NCBI GenBank assembly: GCA_013076295.1
Contig: RQOL01000742.1
Span: forward strand, 1 to 64,000
Reading direction: 5' to 3'
Origin: Sanderia malayensis
Taxonomy: Eukaryota; Cnidaria; Scyphozoa; Semaeostomeae; Pelagiidae
DNA: 64,000 bases
The position numbers and the translations under genes are program-made. Shown piece after piece: positions 9,672 to 21,678 of this stretch; position 1 is the stretch's first letter; each line of letters opens with the position of its first letter. The notes beneath the pieces are model-generated. The model was not told the DNA's origin. It did no database searches and saw only the letters and a program-made list of their open reading frames with translations.

Positions 9672-12600
9672 CTTGAATGTCAATGTTTTGAATCGTCTCC
9701 TGCATTGCTTACAAAGATTTTCCGACATTTTGGATATTTTTTCTGTTAATCGTCCAAATTTACTCTTTAAACTTGGCTTCACTCCACCATTCAACAGTTC
9801 TATTGCATAATCTATTGGGATACTCTTCCATTTTCCTCGATAAAAATTTATTGTCCTCTTATGTAATAGCTCTTCTGCCTTTCTTTTGCTAAACAACTAC
9901 TTGGGCTACAAAATAAAATGCTAGCCAGGCATACGTGGAATGGTTTGTAGCAGCAAAGGAGATAAAATCATATTTCCATAAAAAAAGGATTCTTCTTCCA
10001 TCTCCTTCACTGCTTGCATCCTTTCTTGCAAGTTCCAAAAGACCATCTTTTAGTAATCTTCTGGAAAAATTAAATTATCTATCTTCATTTTCTTGAACTT
10101 CCTTTTCTTCTTGCGATCCCTCTGCATCCTCTGTTTCAATTTGTTCAGATTAATCTTTGAAAGGGCATTTCTCCCTATGCATTCTTCTTAAAGCACCATT
10201 TGACAAAAATGCTTTAGAACATCCAATAAACCCACATTTGTATTTTCTAACTGTTGACTTTGATGACTCAACTGATTTTTTTTCTGTATCTGATTTGTCA
10301 CGGCAACTATCTGGTGGTTCATTATCTGGCAATACAGACTTTGTTATGATGTCTTTTGAAACTTTTTCTAGTATAGATTTCATCCGGCTTTTATTTGCCA
10401 TTTCATTTGGTGCAACCTCATCTTTATCTTTGATGCCAAGAATTTACATTGCTGCAAGTACGGTGTAGCAATATGTAATAAAATTTACGAATTCTCTGGA
10501 TGCAGGGGCTGAACATTTCACATCTTATCGTACATTTATTCTGTCAAAACGGTTCTTGAATTGGTTCAATGTGCCATTTTCACCTGCTGAGCTTTCCTTC
10601 TACAAGTCATTGAACATCATCTGTGAAGAAATATTGTGTAATATATTAATGTTTAATATTCTTCTCCATAATGCATACTAAACATTACTTTATTATAATT
10701 GATGATATTTGCATGTAAACGAAGAATTGCTTCATGCCAGTTTTCCGATTTCAAGGCAAGCCCTTCCAATCTCTCTTCTGCAGAAGCCGCATCTCCGCAA
10801 GCCAGAATGGCATCGTAGCCACGCTTGGTGGTCAGACCATCTCCTCTACAAAGTATCTTCCTCATGCTACCATTTAAACTTGGACAATATTCCTGATATG
10901 TTTCGAGTATACTGATCATATCTTCAGTATACATTTCATTCTTGTTTATTAGTCCAAGGGGCACCTACGTAAGAAGAACAGAACTCTACTACACTCAATA
11001 TGGTGTATACATATTATGTTCCATAAACCTTGTTTTTTTATTTTTACTCACAATATTGGATTTATTATTCATATTCATTTGCTGGCACAGTATTTTTTTC
11101 ACAAGCTCTTGCAAGATTGCTTGAAGCTGACCATACTCGTCGCTAGTCATGATCCACAAACTCGACTTAGCTGTAGACAGCGTATAATCTGGCTCAGTAT
11201 CATCCATGCATTCCACATTAACCCGATCTTGAATTGCGATTCCATGAACCATGTCAAATCTTTTGTTGGTGTTATTCGTCGCCTTCGTCCTTGCTGTTCT
11301 TTGTATGTTCAGGTTATCAAAGGCTATTTGAAAACCAGGCACCGTGTTTTCAGCTTCATGAGATACATTGTCTCTGTGTTCTGGCTACAAAATAAAATAT
11401 GCAGATGTATTGCATGAATATGGGAATTCATTTAGTTTAACACCTTTTTTGCAGGGGAAACGATTTCAGAGCGAATTATAAGCAAATCGGAGAAATGCAC
11501 CTTTTCCTGCAAAATGACGTGCGTTTTGTTGCACTTACTGCTATTGCCACTGAAGAAATAAAAGAGTTGATTTGGAGTAGTTTTCATATTGCAGTGCCAA
11601 GTATTATTCTTCTTCCGAAGGAAAGGCAAAATGTTTATTATGAAGTTATTAAATGCAAATCAATTTGTAGATCAGGAGGTAGCTTTAAATAAAGGCTTAA
11701 TTGCAATGTTCCATCGTTCAACTGTTGATGACATGAAGCATAGAGTTTTAAAAGAGTTTAAGAAGCCGAGTTCAGTAATCAGAATTGTTATGGCTACATC
11801 TTCGTTTGAAATGGGTTTAGATTTCCCAGATGTGTCTATTGTAGTTAATGTAAGCGTTCCACAAAGCTTAGAATCGTTTGTTCAAAAAAGTGGTCGCGGT
11901 GGGCGCAGTATTGAACAAATCTATTCTGTGTCTTGCTTTGGCAAGGTTCATTAGCCAAGAAAGCAATGAGCGACAGTATGAAATAATATGCATTGGCTAC
12001 ATCTATCTGCCGTAGGGTATTGATAAAGGAACATTTCGAGATGAAACTGGAGGGACAAAAAGATGTTTGTTTTGAATTGTCATTTGATAATCTTACAGGT
12101 TGCCGATGCTGTGATATTTGTAAGGTTAGTTGTAATTATGGGTCTTGTATTGTGGTTCCTTGGAAGGTATCTGATTGTAGGGAAATAAATGATCCAATGG
12201 ACATAGATGAAGAGATAAACATTATGCTGGATGATGAGCAAAGAGATTTGTTACATGCTAATTTAGAAGAGTATACGGAGATGGTGTTTTTAATGTTGAT
12301 AATCATTTACATGAGATGTCAAGTAGTACTTGGAAAATGTTAATTGAACAAATAATGCTTTCAGCAGACGTTATTTATGATAGTGAAGACATCTTTAGCA
12401 AAACAGTATTAGGAGATATTTCAATTGCTGCAAATATACTTGACATTATTTTAGAAATCAAAGAGCAGTAATTGGATAGTTATTTCAAGTCTGTTATTGT
12501 TAGTTTCTTTAGTTTTTTTCAGAGTTATTTGAAAATCATTTTAATCATAAACAGCAATATGAATCAGATTCAACTTACTTCATTGATTTGTCCATGGTCT

Positions 12601-13302
12601 GTCATTGAGTCATCTTGTGGATGGACATTGAATTGCAACTCTGAAGAGCATTTGCTTGAAACAGCAAAATATCCAGGGTCAGTATAGGTGCTGTTAGCTT
12701 CAATAGTAACCTGCAAGGAATATACATGGAGAGCTCTTGAACATTAAATTATCTTAAAATCTTCTTCAAATGGTACATAAAATCTACAATATTATTAGCT
12801 TATCCATACATGCTCATTATTTATTGATTGCATTTCCAACTTAGTTTTCCAGTCCAAACATCTTTATCATTTTCATCACGCATTGTTAAGACAATTCTTA
12901 GTATAGATTTGTTGGTCAGTGTCAATCCAAAATACTGTAATTGATCATGTATCTGTTGGAAGATTGTTTTATGTATCAATATATGTAAGACATATACTAG
13001 AATCTACAATTCATTATGCAACATCATATATTTAAATGGAAAGAACAAACCTTTGTCGTTGCTTTTGATTTGTATAGGTAACAAAACAAAAGTGAAATTA
13101 ACTTCTAAACAATATTCAAGTTTCCCTTTCTTTCAATTACCAATGCCCTGAAAGCAATCACCATCCGGAATAGAGATCTTTCTGAAAATTTGCTGTTTCC
13201 TCTCTGTTTTGCAATACCAGACAATGCAGAAAATGTGAACGTAGCATTTTCTTGTAGCTCTTTACCTAGGTCTGCTATTTTCAGATTCTTTATGTCATCG
13301 AT
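9672..13302 (-). pseudogene. DUF6589-family gene, multi-exon, decayed
   Basis: Exon-like blocks on the minus strand read in order: 13302-13141; about 12952-12841 (QLQYFGLTLTNKSILRIV); 12710-12579; 11384-11052 (FDNLNIQ..VHGIAIQDRV); 10964-10689 (ILCRGDGLTTKRGYDA then RLEGL..NWHE); about 10621-10136 (KESSAGENGTLNQFKN, ending in a C2HC finger); and about 10080-9672 (SIPIDYAIELLNGGVKPSLK). From memory these match the conserved blocks of DUF6589 proteins, which are multi-copy in invertebrates and fungi. Several introns keep good splice sites in phase 0. At least three in-frame stops lie in the 10136-10621 block, and frame changes occur near 9900, so the copy is dead. The function of the family is unknown; a link to transposons is inferred from copy number and from the helicase relic inside it. 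Confidence 0.68.
11455..12471 (+). pseudogene. RecQ-type helicase fragment, frameshifted
   Basis: After an acceptor (TTTTTTGCAG) the plus strand reads GNDFRANYKQIGEMHLF and VALTAIATEEI, matching RecQ motif III and its neighbourhood. In another frame MATSSFEMGLDFPDV and QKSGRGGRS match motifs V and VI. Then CRRVLIKEHF and CRCCDIC match the RecQ zinc-binding module. The N-terminal ATPase half is absent, the segment around 11660-11690 changes frame with apparent loss of sequence, and stops occur near 11953 and 11985. The final block ends at TAA 12469-12471. It lies wholly within an intron of the DUF6589 gene on the opposite strand, which suggests co-mobilisation or nested insertion. RecQ proteins unwind DNA 3' to 5'; this copy cannot. 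Confidence 0.78.
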
Positions 13303-13429
13303 CTGGCCACCGCGAAATTTTGAATTGAAATTTGTTGTTTTGTTGATGCGATATATTTAACTCATTACATTGCGTCCCTGTGCCTCGCTCGCAACTCTCT
13401 CAACTCAAAAATTTGGTAGATGAAAAATG
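13301..13429. repeat. Dispersed repeat, copy 1 of a sequence also at 20349-20455
   Basis: The sequence from ATCTGGCCACCGCGAAATTT to CAACTCAAAAATT is nearly the same as 20349-20452, where 12 bp are missing. At this copy a Mutator-like element has inserted directly after it. Confidence 0.75.
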
Positions 13430-15363
13430 GGTGCCCACTTCATGCCATCCCTCAGAATTACCTTCGTGACGTCATTGAAAAAAGCGAATACGAAAATTTT
13501 CTGTCAATCACCGACGGATAGCCGACGGGGATGACCGGCAATTTCTTTCTCGGGGATTCGACCTGAGCTATGACCTCAGCTACAGCTACGAAAAATTCAA
13601 AATTTGGCGGGAATATTTTTGACAATGGCGGCCCATTTTCTCAATTGATATTCATGTTCGGTTTTTAGAATTTTATTATTGCTGTAAATATTAGTTCAGT
13701 ATTTTTTCCCGGAATTTCAATCATTTTAAGAGCTAGACTATAGACGATATCAAATTTAAGCCCTTTGTGCCCAGCTGTGGCTAAAGTGTGAGAGGGGTGA
13801 TGGAAGAAGGGGCTGTTTTTGAATTTTTTAATAGTGTTGAGTTGGCCACAAATGCTGTATCAAGAGAAAGAGACTGCAACCTTTGCAGTGTAGAGACATG
13901 ACAAGAGTTTTGGGAATAGGTACATGTTTTTTACTTCATAAGAAAGTTCAGAACAACCCCACCCATACTAAAACTTTCTTTTTCCTAGCAGTTTTATAAA
14001 AAATGTGTATACCTAAATACTTTTGAGTAAAGTAATTTAAATCATGAGGACGATTTACTATTACCCAATTTCTTTCTATTTAAATATTAAAACAATAAAG
14101 CATTGTTGAACAAAAACTACATTTTACATTTAATTTTAAAGTATGTAATTTATACCAAATAAAAAGCTGCTATACCAGATAATTTATTTAATAACAAAAC
14201 TATAGACAGGTCAAGAATAAAAACCAGGCTTGATTTTACAAGCTGGCTTTCCTACGATATAATGTTTCACTAGATGCTAGATTCATTTCAATGCAAGTTA
14301 AAAATGTTATGAACTGTGACAGGGTTGAAAAATCATCAAAAATATACTGCATATACATGCATAGTATCACAGTATATCTAGCAATGCATGTATATTTGTG
14401 AAAATACACATTTTTTATTGACAATTCCCTGTCAAGGGGTCTTTGAAAGGGACATTTGATGGAGTTGCATAAATCCAAAATTAATTCATCATAGAAGGCA
14501 AAATGCTTATAAACGTTGACTCTTTCCACAAAAATTTATTCAACAAATAATATTTGATAAAGTCTAAATTTATAAAAGTTAATTCATGAAACACACAAGT
14601 TCATTTCATTTTCATTATACGGAACATTGGGCTGTCTTGTTTTTGAATGATTCTTTTAAAAAAGCCTTTCAAATAGACGTAGTATGTTTATGTTTTAACG
14701 TACATACAAATGGTTGTTGTCTATCTCTGATGGGCTTTTTGCAAAGAGAAGCTAATCTAATTTGCTATGTTTCATGATGCACACAAATGGGCTGTTTTGC
14801 AGTTTTGTTTGGATAGGTTCTGTGCAAACTTCATTCAGTAGGTATGGTTTTAGGGTACAGACTGTATATATAATAGTATTAAATCGTTTCCCACTTTTTG
14901 ATAACAAAATCATCGTTCCATTTAGTACTGCACTGCGTGGACAAAAGAACTCAACAGTCCCACATCTACAGTATTTAAAATTAAAACATATCAAAAATCC
15001 ATATAATGTTAGCTAGGGCCTAGCCAGCAGCTATTTTTGGTCAAGCAAACTGTCCTTCTCTAAAAGCCTACTGAGGCAGTGATAAACAATCAGCGACTTT
15101 GCTCTCATACGCTCTTGCTAGCATCGTTTGCGCTGAACTTGTTTTTGTCTTCACTGGCATTGAAAAGTTTAGTGAAGGTGAAATGACAAAAAATCCACCG
15201 CCATTGTGAAAGTTTGTGCAGCTCCGTCGGTCTCCGGTCGGTGCTGGCTGTTGTTCCCTCGCACTCGCAGCGCACAATCGTTAACAAAAACTATACTCGG
15301 TCGGGACGAAAATAAAGGTGACGTCACGAAGGTAATTCTGAGGGATGGCATGAAGTGGGCACC
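13430..15363. mobile_element. Mutator-like non-autonomous element with 9-bp target duplication
   Basis: A perfect inverted repeat of about 46 bp (GGTGCCCACTTCATGCC ... GACGTCA) bounds a 1934-bp element. Flanking it is the direct duplication TGAAAAATG (13421-13429 and 15364-15372). Nine base pairs is the hallmark of Mutator superfamily insertion. No transposase frame was found inside, so it would depend on a helper. A second copy starts at 63575. The pre-insertion sequence survives inverted at 20318-20352, which confirms the boundaries. Confidence 0.82.
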
Positions 15364-15372
15364 TGAAAAATG

Positions 15373-15978
15373 CAATACATCAGTTTGAGGTACAAGGTCC
15401 AAATTATAAGCTCCAGCGCAGTCAATATGCATTGTGAAATAGAAAGCGCAGTGTTTCTTAATATCATGGAGATAGAATAGGAAAGAGTGCTGCTAACTCC
15501 TCTTGTTTGTTCCGGTCAAAGCGATGTTGATACTTTGCCATCTCGTTGACGGTGTTTAGAACAGAAGTTGTGGAAATATTCAAAGCACGGCCATGTCTGG
15601 ATGGGCTGACCTAAAGTTTAAATTTAAAGCTTCTAGCGTGATTCGAAAAGTAAATTCAAAAGTTTTTACCAGTTTCTAAATAAGTATGTCATGTGGAAAC
15701 CTGTCTATGGTATTGGAATGTTTGCCAAATATTGCAAATGCCTACATTTTGTAAATTTGTAAGTCTACTTAAAAATCTCTTGACTTTTTTCGTAGGCCAA
15801 AATTGTTTCTTAGTTTTCTGATTTCCCCTCATACAAATAACAACGTATCGGGGTGGTGAACAAAATAATCTATTTTTATATTGATCTGAAGCAAGAATGA
15901 CAAAAAAATCTAGCAAGAAAGAACAGAGCAGCAGACTTTTTTAGGATTTAGGCCAATCTATCAAATGATATGAAGACA
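15373..15978. other. No gene seen
   Basis: This AT-rich stretch between two DNA elements has only short frames without recognisable motifs. Its first 30 bases are the inverted counterpart of 20318-20352. Confidence 0.5.
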
Positions 15979-16156
15979 ATAGACCCCTTTCACGATGTTT
16001 TCACACCTTGAATCTCTGCACGAAATCGAGGTTATAGATGTAGTGGCGCATTTTTCAAACATCTTTTACAGCGTTTCAAGGCAATAATCGTGCTTTTTCC
16101 TCTACTGATAAATTGCTGTAAAATTCACAGAAAGTATTAATATGAGTAACGAAAAC

Positions 16157-16462
16157 GCACATGATATGACTACAGACATACTGCAGAGGAAGATGCAATT
16201 TTTGGGTCGTCAATGTGCAACTTTTGGCTGTCAGAGCTATTTTTATTGAGATGGATATCAAATGGGCCTAAATTATTTTACATTTCCGAAATCAAATTTT
16301 GAGAAGCTTCGTTGGTGCGATTTGATAAAAAGAACAGACGGCAGGGACGGTTTTAAGGTGACGAACTTGACTGTCTTGTGTGAAAAGCTTTTTGCATCGG
16401 CTGATATCAAGCGAAACCCAACTAAGTGGCGTCTTGTTTCCTGTGCAGTGCCTTCGTTATAA
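16157..16462 (+). pseudogene. THAP zinc-finger domain, left-arm copy
   Basis: The frame reads CATFGC (first two zinc Cys), then a TGA stop at 16247-16249, then GLNYFTFPK, RWCDLIKR, CEKLF and the closing AVPSL motif of THAP domains. The fourth zinc ligand, normally His in C-x2-H, is Leu (codon 16388-16390). THAP domains bind transposon ends; this one could not fold with zinc. The right arm carries the same two lesions. Confidence 0.75.
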
Positions 16463-16956
16463 ACCTTCATGAAACGAAAACTGTCTTTTCTCCAACAACA
16501 CAACCCGCAAGTGCTCATCACGAAATTCTTCTGAAATTGTTGATACTTGCAAATCCAAGTATTCTTTCGCAAGAAAAAGCGTCCGATCACTCACCTACAA
16601 GAGTTTATTCTGGTTCTGATGAAACTCAAAGTGAGTTTATGTATTGATGATCTATCAACATAACAGATTTCTCTTTGTCAATTGTCCTACATACACATGT
16701 ACCTGTTGATTCTGAAAATGTAGAAAGTGAAATAATGCAATCTTTTACGAAGAGTGAAAATCTCCAATTGTTAACTGGGAGATTTGACTGCCAAAATTGT
16801 CCAAGCAGAAAGTCAAGTGGAAAAGCTGGAATTGCAGTTAACAAAGTTAAAATTGTCTCTTTTTTCCATTGATAAATTGAAGTCTGATAGATCTGCAACA
16901 AAGTTTTATACTGGCTTTCCCAATTTCTCTTCACTGATGGCAACATTTGAATATTT

Positions 16957-17427
16957 CTAACGCAAAGTGGAACAGATGCAATGTTGGCATGCCAAAAAGT
17001 CTTCTGAAATTTCTGATACTTGCAAATTCAAGTATTCTTCTCTTGATATGCCAATGAGAACTTTCCAGGTATTGTGGTGCTTATATTCTGACCACGTTTG
17101 GGATTGTGATTTCATAGATGATGGGACCTCTGCATATACTTTGGCACAATCAATTATTAACCTTGTTGTTGGAAATTCTTTGAACTGTTCAGGCATGTTT
17201 TGTGGAATAATTTTTTGAGAAGGTAGTTTGAAAAGAGGTGGGAGCTCATTATAAAGAAAACAAATCCAAGTTGTATAGATCTTTGAAACATGACTTGAAG
17301 AAATGCCAAATTGATCAGCCAGATCATCAATACATAAACTCACTTTGAGTCTCATCAGAACTAGAATAAACTTTTGTAGGTGAGTGATCGGACGCTTTAT
17401 CTTGCGAAAGAATACTTGGATTTGCAA
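16957..17427 (-). pseudogene. THAP-associated DDE_Tnp_4 transposase fragment
   Basis: The frame has 156 residues. It begins with a helix-turn-helix segment (LTQ-like THLQKFILVLMRLKV, then DLADQFGISSSHVSKIYTTW) and continues into the first catalytic block, LIIDCAKVYAEVPSS, followed by QTWSEYKHHNTWKVLIG. This is the typical start of the DDE_Tnp_4 domain found in ISL2EU and related THAP transposases. The frame stops soon after; the second Asp and the Glu are missing, so the enzyme is truncated to about a third of normal length. Its upstream THAP exon lies in the right arm on the same strand (17512-17815). Confidence 0.8.
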
Positions 17428-17511
17428 GTATCAACAATTTCAGAAGAATTTCGTGATGAGCACTTGCGGGTTGTGTTGTTGGAGAAAAGACAGTTTTCGT
17501 TTCATGAAGGT

Positions 17512-17815
17512 TTATAACGAAGGCACTGCACAGGAAACAAGACGCCACTTAGTTGGGTTTCGCTTGATATCAGCCGATGCAAAAAGCTTTTCACACAAGA
17601 CAGTCAAGTTCGTCACCTTAAAACCGTCCCTGCCGTCTGTTCTTTTTATCAAATCGCACCAACGAAGCTTCTCAAAATTTGATTTCGGAAATGTAAAATA
17701 ATTTAGGCCCATTTGATATCCATCTCAATAAAAATAGCTCTGACAGCCAAAAGTTGCACATTGACGACCCAAAAATTGCATCTTCCTCTGCAGTATGTCT
17801 GTAGTCATATCATGT
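17512..17815 (-). pseudogene. THAP zinc-finger domain, right-arm copy
   Basis: This is the mirror copy of the left-arm THAP, with the same internal stop (17725-17727) and the same His-to-Leu change. Because it lies directly upstream of the transposase fragment on the same strand, this arm is probably the original 5' end of the gene and the left arm its inverted duplicate. Confidence 0.75.
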
Positions 17816-18998
17816 GCGTTTTCGTTACTCATATTGATACTTTCTGTGAATTTTACAGCAATTTATCAGTAGAGGAAAAAGCACGATTATTGCCTTGAAA
17901 CGCTGTAAAAGATGTTTGAAAAATGCGCCACTACATCTATAACCTCGATTTCGTGCAGAGATTCAAGGTGTGAAAACATCGTGAAAGGGGTCTATTGAAA
18001 AATTCAAAAAGAAATCCATTTTGTAAAAATATATAAAGTAAAATGAAAGCAAAATCAACACAATACAATAAAATATGATTTTTATCCCATTTTTGAACTA
18101 AAATTTGCTTTATTTTAACTTTGTCTGGATGTTTCCACGCCAAGTTGTTGATCCTGTCCTTAATGTCCCGCTCCGGCTCCACACATGCAGACAGTCTTTA
18201 TAATAGCAATTGTGTTGCTATCCAGTTTGCCATTCTGAGCAACAGTTCTTTATCTGCTGATTTCTATGCCATGCATGGCCTAAAATAAATCATAACAACT
18301 GAAGTTTAATTTGCTGATACTCAATAAATATTACGAATATCGACCTTGTAGTCGTATCGAGCATATAAAACAGGTCTTAGAAGCTGTCAATAGCATTTAT
18401 TTCTATGCTATGAATGATATGATAGATACAAATGCAACAACCGGGTGGCGATTCTCAAAAAGAAAACAAGGGTTGTATGAAAAAATCAAAAGATTTATTT
18501 TCCAGACCAATTCATTATGGATGTTAAATTTGCTCTATTCCAATGTTCATTAATAAAATTTGTTATGATTATGTTTTATGTCTCTTCTATTTTTATGGGA
18601 CAGGGTCCTCCATGCCGCTCCACTACTTCTAAGCCTACATACTAAAATAAGTTTTTTCAACGTAAAGTTGAATAAATATAAATAAAATAAAAAATTACTT
18701 ATTTACACTGCAGTACAGTACCCTACCTGACATTACGTTTCCCGAGCTTGATCCTAGCGAGCTTTGCAACTGCAATGGAGCTTCTGTTGCTGTGTTGAAA
18801 TTATGATACATTGTGGACATAATTGTTTTATTTAAATAATCAATGTTTTAAGCAATAAATGAATGAAAGAGGCCTATTGTTGATACTTCCCGGAAAATCC
18901 ATTTCCCGCCTTTCTTTCAAGAGAACATTTATTATGCAAATTTATTCTGTCGCAAAACGAGGTTTTCCACAAATTATTATGCAGACTTTGGACCTATA

Positions 18999-20307
18999 GA
19001 GTTAGATAGTGGACATAATAGTGTCTCCGTGAATGCGAATGCGATTCGTATGCGAATGCGACATTGAGTTGAATGCGAGTGCGATATTGAGTTCGCATAC
19101 TCTAAGAGAATGCGAATACATACTCGCATGAGAGAAAGTCTGATCGAGACACGACTCAATGAAGTAATTTTGTCCAGTGCATCACGCTGTAATGCGAGAG
19201 TCTCGTTTGATTGACACTTGAAACAATGGGTGGGAGGAGATGGGTGGAGTTAATAAAGAACATGTTACAAACCAGATGCGTCAATGACAATCTGGTTGTG
19301 CTTTGAATGGGGGGGGGGGGGTCATACCATTTGATGTATTTCTAACGTATGGCATGGGCTACCTCTGAATTGAAATCAATGATCTAAAATTGGTAGTCAG
19401 AAATTTTCTTCAGTGAAAAATTTACTCCATTGCCCCTTATCAACAAGGGGCAGTGGAGTAAATTTTTAAATGCTGCACCTTTGCTCAAATCTTTGCTTTT
19501 AGCCCCCCTTGTTCATTTTTGGGACTACGTCCCTGGTCATGATACAAATGTATCAATAAAGCCAGGAAAATTAAGTGCTATTAAAAATAACTGATAAATT
19601 GAAATCAAATTAAATAAAAATGATTTGATTTTGTTCCACGCGATATTCTCAGCATGCAAAAATATTCCAGGCCTGTTGAAGGAATCTCTGTCCAGGGTCT
19701 AATTATTATTCTCAATGTTTCATAGTGAAATTGAAGCCAGCGACGTTTACTAAGAATTGTGACCGTAAATGCGTGCTTTAATTTTCCTTGCTTTACTGAT
19801 GCATTTGTATCATGATACGAATTGTACAAAAACAGGTCTTGTCCGAGAATTAAGATCGTTATCGGTTACTTTTCGACTCTTCTTGAGGCATACTGGAATG
19901 ATGCGATGCTCAAAAATTGGAAAAATTGCAAGCAAATTCAGAGGTAGCCCATACCATGCGTTAGACATACATCAAATGGTATGACCCCCCCCCCCGCATT
20001 CAAAGCACAGCCAGATTGTCATTGACGCATCTGGTTTGTAACATGTTCTTTATTAACTCCACCCATCTCCTCCCACCCATTGTTTCAAGTGTCAATCAAA
20101 CGAGACACTCGCATTACAGCGTGATGCACTGGACAAAATTACTTCATCGAGTCGTGTCTCGATCAGACTTCCTCTCATGCGAGTATGTATTCGCATTCTC
20201 TTAGAGTATGCGAACTCAATATCGCACTCGCATTCAACTCAATGTCGCATTCGCATACGAATCGCATTCGCATTCACGGAGACACTATTATGTCCACTAT
20301 CTAACTC
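18999..20307. mobile_element. Foldback element with long inverted arms
   Basis: The arms (about 18999-19370 and 19930-20307) are inverted copies starting GAGTTAGATAGTGGACATAA. They carry GAATGCGA-rich subterminal repeats and a poly-G tract (near 19310) mirrored by a poly-C tract (near 19987). The flanks share TATA on both sides. A further perfect hairpin lies near the centre (about 19420-19472). No coding frame is recognisable, so this is a non-autonomous element of undetermined superfamily. Confidence 0.75.
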
Positions 20308-20650
20308 TATAGGACCTCAAACTGATGTATTGCATTTTTCATCTACCGATCTGGCCAGCGCGAAATTTTGAATTGAAATTTGATGCGATATATTTAACTC
20401 ATTACATTGCGTCCCTGTGCCTCGCTCGCAACTCTCTCAACTCAAAAATTCATGCAAAGGAAACTGGTGCTTGAAAAAGAAAAGATTAAATTCTGCAGCA
20501 GTGAAGCACTTACTCATGGTAAGTGGCTTTAGATCTGCCTTGTTGAGTATTTTTCACAGAACAGTTTCAGGAGAATGCAAGGTTCGGCTTCAGGTTTGTC
20601 TTTGTTTTGTTTTGGATTTTCATATTTTCCCAACAAAGTTCCTTCGACCT

Positions 20651-21669
20651 TAGCCTGCGTGCAGCCTCAAAATCTTCAAACGTGAAGAGTAGAGTCTGCG
20701 CAACAATGAACGAAAAGCCGTACAGCTGAGTCAGCAGAAAAGCTGCCTCACTTTCAAATAGAAAATCCGCTGAGTGAAAGCGACACGCTTTCAATACCGC
20801 TCGAAGTCACTCTCCTGAATTTTATCCTGTCTCATTTCTTCTCTCGGGACTGATATGTTTGACAATTAAAGGTTAATAATTTAAGTCAGATCTCCTGAAC
20901 ACCAATTTGTTGCTTACGTAGCTTAAAAAATTTGGGAAAAATCCCATCAAAAGTGAAGTCGGAATCGGAAATCAAACTGAATGAAGAAATGAAGGTAGCA
21001 TGTGTCGCACGGAGAGTAAATTCCTTAGAGAAAACTTATTTTTGAAGAGTGTTGCGTTTTTAGAATTGCGAACCAAAATAATATAATACACTGTCACGTA
21101 GTCTTTCCTGTTATTCTTTTTTTGATTGGGTCAATCCTCTGTCTTTTCAACAATCACAATCCTTGTCAATATTAAAGCCAAGAGATATGGCCTACATTCC
21201 AACATTCGTTGTCAGTGAATTGAGAGGTTGCACATATTGTTCTGAAAATGTCATGCATATTATTTTTGCTTATTTTATCCAAAAATAAATCTTGGGATTG
21301 TAACCCAAAGCACAATTTTACAAAAGACAACGCTTCGCAAAATTTGTCTTTATTCCAAGGAACAGCTTTCCCTTTCGCAGCTGTGATAGCCACTTTGAGA
21401 ATAATAATAAAAACAAAACAACCCGACCCGCGCGATGCTTTGCCATTTTCACGCGGTGGAACGGCGATTAGGACAATGGAAATTGCATTTGACCAATCAA
21501 ATCATCTGGCAGAAAGTTGCCAGATAGATTTGATTGGCTACTAAACAATAGACAAACAGAAGATAAAGAGGATTAAAATTTATGAACACGAGGCTCGTAC
21601 AAGCTTTCGTCCATTGTTGCGCAGACTCTACTCTTCACGTTTGAAGATTTTGAGGCTGCACGCAGGCTA
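20651..21669. mobile_element. Mutator-like non-autonomous element with 9-bp target duplication
   Basis: An inverted repeat of about 60 bp (TAGCCTGCGTGCAGCC ... CTGCGCAACAATG) bounds 1019 bp. The direct duplication CTTCGACCT lies on both sides (20642-20650 and 21670-21678). There is no transposase frame inside. The ends differ from those of the element at 13430, so it is a second family. Confidence 0.82.
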
Positions 21670-21678
21670 CTTCGACCT

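Larger units (their letters stand above)
15981..17993. mobile_element. ISL2EU-like THAP/DDE transposon with about 660-bp inverted arms
   Basis: The ends AGACCCCTTTCACGATG are inverted, with AT on both sides (15979-15980 and 17994-17995); I recall AT as the ISL2EU target duplication. The two arms (15981-16645 and 17331-17993) are near-identical inverted copies, and each contains the same THAP-domain sequence. The unique centre holds a DDE_Tnp_4-type transposase fragment on the minus strand. Confidence 0.78.

Noticed and set aside
14236..15016. Several 60-100 codon frames in the Mutator-like element
   Set aside because: No transposase motifs and AT-rich codon bias; treated as chance frames in a non-autonomous element.
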